A DNA stretch of 64,000 bases from contig NZ_CM001442.1 of NCBI RefSeq assembly GCF_000244915.1, positions 4,030,001 to 4,094,000 of the forward strand, in the 5' to 3' direction. This document shows, in pieces, positions 30,762-37,468 of the stretch (position 1 is the first letter of the stretch; every line of letters starts with the position of its first letter). The notes beneath the pieces were generated by a model. The model was given only the letters and a program-made list of their open reading frames with translations, made no database searches and was not told the origin of the DNA. The DNA is from Bradyrhizobium sp. WSM471. GTDB lineage: Bacteria; Pseudomonadota; Alphaproteobacteria; Rhizobiales; Xanthobacteraceae. The position numbers and the translations under genes are program-made.

Positions 30762-31528
30762 GGCGTCGCCTCCTGGTTTAGGTCGTCAAGAACCCGCAAC
30801 GCCGCGGCCGCCGCGGTGAGCCGCTGCAGGATTCGAGCGGGGCCAGCGCCGGGTCGGAACGCCGCGACCAGGTCGGGAAGGTCGAGATCGGCGGCGATGA
30901 AATCGTCGACGTTCGCGACCTTCCGCTTCGCGAACCGGCCGATCGCGGTCTTCAGCACGGCGCCGTTCGGGACCGCGAGCCGGATCGTCATGTCTGCGGC
31001 GCCGATCATTGATCGCGGAAGCAGGCCGAGGTCGGCGGCGATGCCCACGACCGATTGGCCGCCCGATAAGGCGAGCGAGACGGAGGCGGAGCTGGTCGAG
31101 AACCCTCGTTCGCCGGGATTGGGACCATGCCTGGTCTGCTGCAGCCAGCGCTCACCGAAGGTGCTCCGGAAGTACAGCGAGACTGGCATGACCCAAGCGG
31201 TGGTCGGCACGTGGAGGATGGCGCAGATCGCCTGGCTATGGCGGAGGCGGCGCCGCAGGTCGGGCGTCGTGGCTGCCTCGAAGACCGCTCCGACCACTGC
31301 GGTGATCGCGTCAGGGCGGTCGCCTCCGGGTGGATCCGCTTCTTCGCCGTCAAGGTAGAAGTTCCCCTCGATCTGAGAATCGTCCTCCTCGTCCTCGAAC
31401 CGGCCAAGTCTGCGGTCGTAGACGCGGTCGATCAGGACCGCGCCCGACCGCGTTGCGCCGTCGTCACGTCGTTTCGGAGTCATACGGATGACGGTGCCGG
31501 AGGGCCGGCGGCCTGTGGGCTTTTTCAT
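30749..31528 (-). CDS. Hypothetical protein of the tns accessory operon
   Basis: 259 residues from the ATG at 31528, which overlaps the upstream gene's stop as ATGA. It starts with a basic MKKPTGRRPSGTVIRMTPKRR stretch, has an acidic segment (RFEDEEDDSQIEGNF) and a middle SVSLALSGGQSVVGIAADLGLLPRSMIGAADMTIRLAVPN; no catalytic motif, signal peptide or membrane helix is clear. I do not recognise the family. Its tight coupling to both neighbours argues for a function within this operon. Confidence 0.6.
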   Translation of the reverse strand: MKKPTGRRPSGTVIRMTPKRRDDGATRSGAVLIDRVYDRRLGRFEDEEDDSQIEGNFYLDGEEADPPGGDRPDAITAVVGAVFEAATTPDLRRRLRHSQAICAILHVPTTAWVMPVSLYFRSTFGERWLQQTRHGPNPGERGFSTSSASVSLALSGGQSVVGIAADLGLLPRSMIGAADMTIRLAVPNGAVLKTAIGRFAKRKVANVDDFIAADLDLPDLVAAFRPGAGPARILQRLTAAAAALRVLDDLNQEATPCSS

Positions 31529-32118
31529 GTGCGGGATCTCATCATGGTGGATGGACCGAGCGGTCCGGACGCGAGGTCGATTTCGAGGAGGTCGCTGCAG
31601 GCGAGCGACATCACGGCCGTCGACGGATCGCGGTCGCTGCGGATCGTCTCGAGCAGCCGACCGAGCTCAATCGGTCCCTCGTCGGCGAGGGCTTTCAGGA
31701 TGCGCATCCTGAGCGGGACGGGAACGGGTAGGTTCTTCTGCGACCAGACGAGCCGGCAATTGGAGTAGCGGGGCTCCGCCTTCAGGTCCGCCGCCGTCAC
31801 GACCAGCTGCTGCAAGCCGAGTTCGCGCAGCGCGATCTGGACCAGCCCTTCGTGGTCGAGGTCACGGACGCGGCGCGCCGGCACCACGTCGAGATGGAAG
31901 CGGCCGCCATCGTGCTGCACGACGACGGCGTCTATTTCTGCTACTTGCGCGGCCCCAGCAGGCGCCGACGCAACGTAAAGGATCGAGCGGACCGCCGGAT
32001 CGAGCGACGCCTGGACGAGAGCCTCGCGGAGCGCAGGGTGTCGCGCAGGGATCGGGGCCGCGGTCTTGGCGGACGAGAAGAGGTGGGGGTGGCCGCTGTG
32101 GGGGCGGGGGCGGAACAT
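31525..32118 (-). CDS. Possible second TnsA-like or winged-helix protein; start uncertain
   Basis: 197 residues in the listed frame. The C-terminal 70 residues (LRMRILKALADEGPIELGRLLETIRSDRDPSTAVMSLACSDLLEIDL) look like a winged-helix domain as in the C-terminal half of TnsA-like proteins; the preceding IDAVVVQHDGGRFHLDVVPARRVRD could be a degenerate endonuclease core, with no full E-D-K set seen. The only good ribosome-binding site in the region (GGGA before ATG 32187) opens another frame that overlaps this one; codon usage favours that frame from 32187 to about 32080 and then this one, so a shift in the C-rich run near 32100 may have split one gene. Confidence in the family is low. Confidence 0.5.
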   Translation of the reverse strand: MFRPRPHSGHPHLFSSAKTAAPIPARHPALREALVQASLDPAVRSILYVASAPAGAAQVAEIDAVVVQHDGGRFHLDVVPARRVRDLDHEGLVQIALRELGLQQLVVTAADLKAEPRYSNCRLVWSQKNLPVPVPLRMRILKALADEGPIELGRLLETIRSDRDPSTAVMSLACSDLLEIDLASGPLGPSTMMRSRT

Positions 32119-32197
32119 GATGAAGCATCCGAGGTCGTGGGAGGAACGGGCAGGCTCTCGGTGTGCTTCTGGCTGTCGGTGTCCATGGCCGTCCCTT

Positions 32198-33019
32198 TCA
32201 GATCTCGATGATGAGGCGCTCGTTGAAGCTCTGGTTTTCCCAGCTGCGCTGCTCGCCGGGCCACGGGCCGTAGCCCTTGGCGTTGCTCACCACACGGGTC
32301 TCGCCCACGACAGCGTCGAAGGACTCGTGCGTGTGGCCATGGAGCCAGAGGTCTGCGGGAAGCAGTGCGCCGCGCCCGTCGTCCGGCGCCGCGACCATCA
32401 GTCGCCGGAGGTCGCTGCGGTAGGCGGGGTCGAGCGTGGGATCGTTGCCCGATCCACCGGGCTCATCGGTCATCTCGGGGATCGGCGCATGGTGAGTGAC
32501 GATCACCAGTTTGCCGTCGCGGGGCTGGCGCATCACGTCCTTCAGGAAAGCCACCGATTTGAAGTGCCGGGTGAGGGCGTGGTGCGGCAGGAAGCGCCGC
32601 TGGTATGCCGACATCCGGATCTTCTTGAAGTCGTTCATGCGCTCGCCGGCGACCATCATCGCGCGATGCGCGTCGCCATTAATTCCGAAGTCGGTCCAGA
32701 GCGTGCAGCACGCGAAGGTCACGTCGCCGATCTGGACGGTCTCGTTTTCCAGCACGTGCACGTTCGTGCCGGCGGCCGCCGCTTTGGCCTTCTCGATCGT
32801 GCGGTCGATGTCGGTGCCATAGGCTTCGTGGTTGCCGGCCAAGTAGATGACAGGCCGGTCCGGCACCCGCGCCAGCAGCCAGGCGACCCCGCGCTCCATC
32901 CTAGGAATCAAGTCGCCGGCGACGACCATGGCGTCGAAGTGCGGACGCTCGGCTGGGGGTGGTAGGTCCCAGCCGCGCGTGGATTCAAGATGGACATCGG
33001 AGATAGGCCAGAGACGCAC
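32198..33019 (-). CDS. Calcineurin-like metallophosphoesterase
   Basis: 273 residues from the GTG at 33019, preceded by GAGGAG with a 7-base spacer, which decides the start over the longer frame. All the motifs of the metallophosphoesterase family are present: WPISDVHLES (Asp, His), VVAGDLIP (Asp), YLAGNHEAYG (Asn-His), IVTHHAP (His) and LWLHGHTHESFD (His-x-His). It binds two metals and cleaves phosphomonoesters or phosphodiesters, possibly a nucleic-acid or cyclic nucleotide. It is the first gene of the accessory operon and is divergent from the anti-phage operon. Its substrate is unknown; a nuclease or signal-degrading role is an inference from the location. Confidence 0.88.
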   Translation of the reverse strand: MRLWPISDVHLESTRGWDLPPPAERPHFDAMVVAGDLIPRMERGVAWLLARVPDRPVIYLAGNHEAYGTDIDRTIEKAKAAAAGTNVHVLENETVQIGDVTFACCTLWTDFGINGDAHRAMMVAGERMNDFKKIRMSAYQRRFLPHHALTRHFKSVAFLKDVMRQPRDGKLVIVTHHAPIPEMTDEPGGSGNDPTLDPAYRSDLRRLMVAAPDDGRGALLPADLWLHGHTHESFDAVVGETRVVSNAKGYGPWPGEQRSWENQSFNERLIIEI

Positions 33020-33416
33020 GGCGCTACTCCTCGGTGCCACAGGGCGAGCCATGGGCCGCGCCCTCGACGTCGGCGGACCGCCGGAGAAGGTCGCGGTGGC
33101 GCTCCCTGAACTCGACCCTCCAATTGCCAACGCCGCCCAACATCACCGACCTCGACTACACGACGGTTAGAAAGGAACAAAGTAGGAACATTAACCAGTC
33201 GAGTCAATAGACCAATTCAGTCTATTCCATATAGGTCTATATATTACGGCTTCCGGTCCGGCGAAATTGCCGGTATTTCAGAGGGATGTTCCGTTTTGAG
33301 ATCGATAAAAAGCCGCCGATTGACGGGGAAAAAGGCAGGCAGCCGGTCTCCGACTCTTGCTGCGACCAGCAACCCATGGGACGGTTTGCGGGAGCGCACA
33401 ACGCACGGGCAGGGTG
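33020..33416. promoter_or_regulatory. Divergent intergenic region with operator-like repeats
   Basis: No gene is supported. The AT-rich part (33180-33250) is the obvious promoter region between the minus-strand phosphoesterase and the plus-strand anti-phage operon. AATAGAC and GTCTATT at 33206-33226 form a perfect dyad, with a third half-site GGTCTATAT at 33234-33242, and CCGGC/GCCGG arms flank GAAATT at 33257-33272. Confidence 0.55.
33206..33242. promoter_or_regulatory. Operator-like repeat: AATAGAC-N7-GTCTATT plus half-site
   Basis: Perfect 7-bp arms with a 7-base spacer, and a third GGTCTA half-site 8 bases further. The next plus-strand gene encodes a ribbon-helix-helix protein, which typically binds such short repeats in tandem, so it is a natural candidate for an autoregulator. 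Confidence 0.55.
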
Positions 33417-33614
33417 ATGGCGGACAAAAAGGCAGCCGGAAAGCCGGGGCGAAAGCCGGTGGACGGCACCAAAAAGCAGTTTCTGTCGTCCATGGACCCC
33501 GACGTGATCCGAGCCATCAAGGTAGCGGCCGCGGAGCTGGACAAAAACGCGTCCCAGGTCCTGGAAACGGCCGCCAAGGAGTGGCTCGATCGGTATCGCG
33601 CGACGAAAAAGTAA
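33417..33614 (+). CDS. Small ribbon-helix-helix-like DNA-binding protein
   Basis: 65 residues from the ATG at 33417; a longer frame begins at 33357 but the AGGG before 33417 supports the short form. After a basic tail (DKKAAGKPGRKPVDGTKKQ), the segment FLSSMDPDVIRAIKVAAAELDKNASQVLETAAKEWLDRY has the strand-helix-helix pattern of CopG/RHH repressors. It starts the anti-phage operon, 20 bp before the DUF499 gene, and probably controls it through the repeat at 33206-33242. Confidence 0.62.
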   Translation: MADKKAAGKPGRKPVDGTKKQFLSSMDPDVIRAIKVAAAELDKNASQVLETAAKEWLDRYRATKK

Positions 33615-33634
33615 GGGGCTCGGGGGCGAGTAAC

Positions 33635-36600
33635 ATGTCGGTTCTGAACGTACGTCAAGCATGCAAGGTGAGCGCGCTCGTTAAGCGCGACGACCTCGTC
33701 GACCAGATCGCCAATCTCGAGGATCTGAATGATCCCAAGAAGTTGGACGCTGGCGAGTTCTTCCGCCGAAACCATTTTACCGAAGGTCTCAAGCGCCTGC
33801 TGCAGACCGGCTTCGCGCGCCTGAGCGGCAAGTCCGACACCGGCGCGTTTTACCTCTCTCAGTCGATGGGCGGCGGCAAGACGCACAGCCTGATCACTAT
33901 GGGTCTTCTCGCCCGCGACGAAGCACTCCGTCAGCGCATCGACCCAAAGTTGGCCGAGACGGCCAAGTTCGGGTCCGCCAAAGTCGTCGTCTTCAACGGA
34001 CACCAGAATCCGCGCCACTTCTTGTGGGGTCACATTGCCGAGCAGCTTGGCCGCGCCGACAAGATGTCCCGTTTCTGGCAGAACGGCGCAGACGCGCCGG
34101 GCATCGACGACTGGATCGCCACGATCGGTGACGAGCCGGTGCTGATCCTCCTGGACGAGCTCCCCAGCTACCTGCAGATGGCCGCCGGCCGCACCGTAGG
34201 TGAATCCACGCTCGCCGACCTCACCATCGGCGGCTTGGAGCGGCTCTTCAACGCCCTCCCCAAGCTCCCCAAGGCGTGCGTCGTGGTCACGAACCTGAAG
34301 GACGACATCTATGCCCAGGGGTCCGGCAAGCTCAGGACCCTGATCGACGACCTCACCAAGCAGTACGACAAGTTCGCTACGGCCATCACGCCCGTCCAGC
34401 AGAATTCCGGCGAGGTTTTCCAGATCATCCGGAAGAAGCTGTTCGACCAGCTGCCCTCGAACGATGTCGTAGAAGACCTCGCGCAGTCTTACGTCGATGT
34501 CCTGAACTCGGCCAAGAAGATCGATTCCATCGCCTCGGTGCCGGAGACCTTCATCTCTCGCGTGCGGGAGACCTATCCGTTCCATCCGTCGATCCGGGAC
34601 ATCGTCGCTCGCTTCAAGGAGAATCCCGGATATCAGCAGACCCGTGCGCTGATCCGCATCCTTCGCCTGGCCGCACGGAACGCGATGGAGTCGAGCGAGA
34701 ACACCTTCCTCATCGGCCTGCAGCACCTCGACCTCAACGACATCGGGACGCTCGAAGAGGTCCGGAAGATCAACCCGCATTTCTCCAACGCCATCGCCAA
34801 GGACGTCGCCGACCAGGGCAACGCCCTCGCGGAGCGCATTGACGCGAATATCGAGCCGCCCGCATCGACGACCCAGGCCGTCGCCAAGCTGATCCTGATG
34901 TCGTCGCTGTCGCTGGCCAAGGAGCCGCTCAGGGGGCTCCGCGAGAACGAAATCGTCGAAAATCTCGTCGACCCGCTGCTCAAGGTCTCGGAGATCAAGA
35001 AGGCGATCGGCGAGTTGGCCGGCCAGTGCTGGTATTTGTTCCGCGGCACTGATGAACGCATCTACTTCGGCCAGACCGCGAACGTGACCGCCGAGATCAC
35101 GGACACGGCCCGCAGCCTCGCCGAGGAGGTGGTAGACGCCGAACTTCGCGAAAAGATGAAGGTGGTCTTCGCCGCCAAGACGGGGCAGCTCTACGACTCC
35201 GATATGGCGATCCTGCCGTCCTTGGATGAGATCACCACGCCGGATGACAAGATCCGTCTCGTCATTCTCGAGCGGCCCTCCCACGACCTTCCGCCGGCGT
35301 TCGTCGACTGGTGGACAAATCACTGCGAGAGGCCGAACCAGATTCTGGTGCTGTCGGTGGACCACAATGCGGTTGGCACGTTGCGCGCCGCCGCCCGACA
35401 GATGAAAGCCATCTCGATCGTGGAGAAGGCCGTTCTTCAACGGACCGGCAAGGATTCCACTCAGTTCAGGGAGGTCGAGACCATCGTTTCGCGGGCGGCC
35501 AACCAGTTCACATCGGCCGTCCGGGACTCCTTTAAGACCGTGGTCTTCCCTGTCGGCAAGGGGCACCGCGCCGCGGACCTAAAGATGGAGTTCAAGGACA
35601 ACAACTACGACGGCGAGCAGCAGATCATGACCGTGCTCGCCGAGCGGGGGAAGTTCATCTCCTCCGCTGAGATCGATAAGAAGTTCGACACGCTTCGATC
35701 TTACGCGGAAGACGATCTGTTCGACGCCGACGCGGTCCCGGTCGCCGACCTCAAACGCAAGGCCGGCGCCCGGACCAGCTGGTACTGGCTGCCTCCCGGC
35801 GGGCTCGACCACCTGATCAAGACGAGTGTCGCCCGCAAGCTCTGGCGAGAGCACGGCGGGCTCGTCTACAAGACCTTCGAGCGGGTCACGTCGGTTACGG
35901 CGCGCGTGGAGCCCGCTGGCGACGCGCACGTCCGCGGCACGTACATTCTGAGCCTGTCGTCCGAAGATGCCGATACGATCTACGTCTCTGAGACCGGCGT
36001 GCCGGATCCTGCTCGATCGGAGAAGGTTTCCGGCCGGCAGTATGAGACGGCGGCCGCGACGGTCTGGTTCATGGCGGTCGATTCTACCGGGAAGGCGGCG
36101 ACAGGTCCTGCATACCCGTGGTATGCGCCGATCGACGTCAAGCCGACGCTCAACTCTTCCTCGTCGGGGATGAAGCTGTCGGTCTCCGTGATGCCTCGGT
36201 CGGCCGTGGTGCTCGCGACGTTCGATGGAAGTCCGGCCCGCGAGGGTGCTGAAATCACGACCGAGACGAAGGTGCCCCCTGGGACCGAGATGGTCCGCGT
36301 CATCGGCAACGTCGATGGCCGGTATGGTCAGGAGATCTCCATCGTGGTGCAGCGGCCCCGTCGTGGCGGCGGGGGAGGCGAACCGGTTCCGGCGAAGCCG
36401 GAGTTGCAGGACGGTCTCCCCGTGTTCGTCAACTACGTGGTCGAGTCCAAGTCCACGCCCCAGGCCTACGAAATCATCGAAGCCATCAAGGCGGCGACCG
36501 GCTCCCTGGTCAAAGGCGGCAGGATCGAGGTGATGGGGGGCTCCGAACACGACTTCTTGGCCGCCACCTTCGGCGACACCATCGCGCTGGATTCGGAGAC

Positions 36601-36772
36601 CATCGAGACCTTGGTGAGGACCCTTGCCGGCAAGGCGGGCACGCTCGATCCGACCGTGACCTTGCAGATCAACTCGATCCGTTTCGGGACCGGGCGTGAC
36701 TTCAAAAACTTCGCCGACAAGTTCGCCATCGACTTCGAGAAGGCGAATTGGTCGCAAGGGCCCGACGTCTAG
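33635..36772 (+). CDS. Anti-phage DUF499-type ATPase (BrxC/PglY-like)
   Basis: 1045 residues from the ATG at 33635 (GGGGGCGAG 7 bases upstream); the longer frame from 33296 covers the RHH gene and is wrong. Walker A is SMGGGKT (78-83), Walker B is VLILLDELPSY (Asp174, Glu175). DUF499 proteins are large P-loop ATPases found with DUF1156 methyltransferases in defence islands; the family resembles the BrxC/PglY component of BREX. The C-terminal part has a VLATFDGSPAREGAEI region and a glycine-rich linker. It is the first enzyme of a four-gene operon with DUF3780, DUF1156 and a helicase. Probably cytoplasmic, acting on DNA or protein assembly. Confidence 0.85.
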   Translation: MSVLNVRQACKVSALVKRDDLVDQIANLEDLNDPKKLDAGEFFRRNHFTEGLKRLLQTGFARLSGKSDTGAFYLSQSMGGGKTHSLITMGLLARDEALRQRIDPKLAETAKFGSAKVVVFNGHQNPRHFLWGHIAEQLGRADKMSRFWQNGADAPGIDDWIATIGDEPVLILLDELPSYLQMAAGRTVGESTLADLTIGGLERLFNALPKLPKACVVVTNLKDDIYAQGSGKLRTLIDDLTKQYDKFATAITPVQQNSGEVFQIIRKKLFDQLPSNDVVEDLAQSYVDVLNSAKKIDSIASVPETFISRVRETYPFHPSIRDIVARFKENPGYQQTRALIRILRLAARNAMESSENTFLIGLQHLDLNDIGTLEEVRKINPHFSNAIAKDVADQGNALAERIDANIEPPASTTQAVAKLILMSSLSLAKEPLRGLRENEIVENLVDPLLKVSEIKKAIGELAGQCWYLFRGTDERIYFGQTANVTAEITDTARSLAEEVVDAELREKMKVVFAAKTGQLYDSDMAILPSLDEITTPDDKIRLVILERPSHDLPPAFVDWWTNHCERPNQILVLSVDHNAVGTLRAAARQMKAISIVEKAVLQRTGKDSTQFREVETIVSRAANQFTSAVRDSFKTVVFPVGKGHRAADLKMEFKDNNYDGEQQIMTVLAERGKFISSAEIDKKFDTLRSYAEDDLFDADAVPVADLKRKAGARTSWYWLPPGGLDHLIKTSVARKLWREHGGLVYKTFERVTSVTARVEPAGDAHVRGTYILSLSSEDADTIYVSETGVPDPARSEKVSGRQYETAAATVWFMAVDSTGKAATGPAYPWYAPIDVKPTLNSSSSGMKLSVSVMPRSAVVLATFDGSPAREGAEITTETKVPPGTEMVRVIGNVDGRYGQEISIVVQRPRRGGGGGEPVPAKPELQDGLPVFVNYVVESKSTPQAYEIIEAIKAATGSLVKGGRIEVMGGSEHDFLAATFGDTIALDSETIETLVRTLAGKAGTLDPTVTLQINSIRFGTGRDFKNFADKFAIDFEKANWSQGPDV

Positions 36773-36808
36773 GACCAGGCGAAGCGTCAAGCGTATAAGG
36801 AGATTTCC

Positions 36809-37459
36809 ATGTCGGGCTTCGATTGCGAAGACCACTATCTGGAGCACTGCTACCTCGTCCAGATCCCGCGAACCGTGAACGGTAGCGTGATGATCTTCGA
36901 GGTCTTCGGTGAACGGCCGCCCGCCACTGTCGCGGTGCTCGAACCTGAGGTCGTGCTTCGCGCTGAAATCGCGAAATCCAAGTGGGATATGATTTCGGAC
37001 GAGCTGCGAACAGAGTTCAACCGGCGGCTAAAGTCCGAGCGGAAGAAGGCCGGCCGGTGGTCGGTTGCCAACAACGGCGTGCAGAGGCTTCTCGGGAAGG
37101 AGCTTCTCGTGCTGGCGTGGGCGGTCGAACATCCCGACATCACGGAAGAGCGTGTGGCCGTCGCCGTCCGCAATTGGCTCGGTCTGAAGCCGGAGGAGCG
37201 CTGGTGGCTCTACACCATGACCGCGGCATCTACCGGCCTGGCCCATCAGGTCGGGCTCGGATGGCGCGACGCGCTCCGCAGCGCGCTTTGCTTCGGCACC
37301 AACAAGGACTCCTTCAATTTGGGCGTCGTGATGGGACGGGGCCGACTCCCGGCGCGGAAGAACGAGGGCCACAAGGAGAAGCCGACGTCGAGCCGGGCTC
37401 GGATGGAGTTCGATGCGTTGCGGGCCATCGGCCTGCGCAGTCGGGAAGCGTTCGCGTAA
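36809..37459 (+). CDS. Anti-phage DUF3780 protein
   Basis: 216 residues, preceded by AAGGAG 7 bases before the ATG. The sequence has the length and pattern of DUF3780: FDCEDHYLEHCYLVQIPRTVNG, a WDMISDELRTEFNRRLKSERKKAG segment, the LGLKPEERWWLYTMTAASTG core and a C-terminal basic segment (RGRLPARKNEGHKEKP). The molecular function is not known. It is found with DUF499, DUF1156 and a helicase in predicted defence systems and probably serves as an adaptor or DNA-binding subunit. Confidence 0.82.
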   Translation: MSGFDCEDHYLEHCYLVQIPRTVNGSVMIFEVFGERPPATVAVLEPEVVLRAEIAKSKWDMISDELRTEFNRRLKSERKKAGRWSVANNGVQRLLGKELLVLAWAVEHPDITEERVAVAVRNWLGLKPEERWWLYTMTAASTGLAHQVGLGWRDALRSALCFGTNKDSFNLGVVMGRGRLPARKNEGHKEKPTSSRARMEFDALRAIGLRSREAFA

Positions 37460-37468
37460 GGGATGCCT

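Noticed and set aside
23725..33019. CRISPR-associated transposon
   Set aside because: No Cas12k, Cas5/6/7/8 or Cas1 homologues and no repeat-spacer array were seen near the TnsABC-TniQ genes; the TniQ is of the long type.
33296..33634. Long N-terminal extension of the DUF499 frame
   Set aside because: It runs through the small RHH gene in another frame and past the promoter region; the ATG at 33635 has a good ribosome-binding site and begins the conserved sequence.
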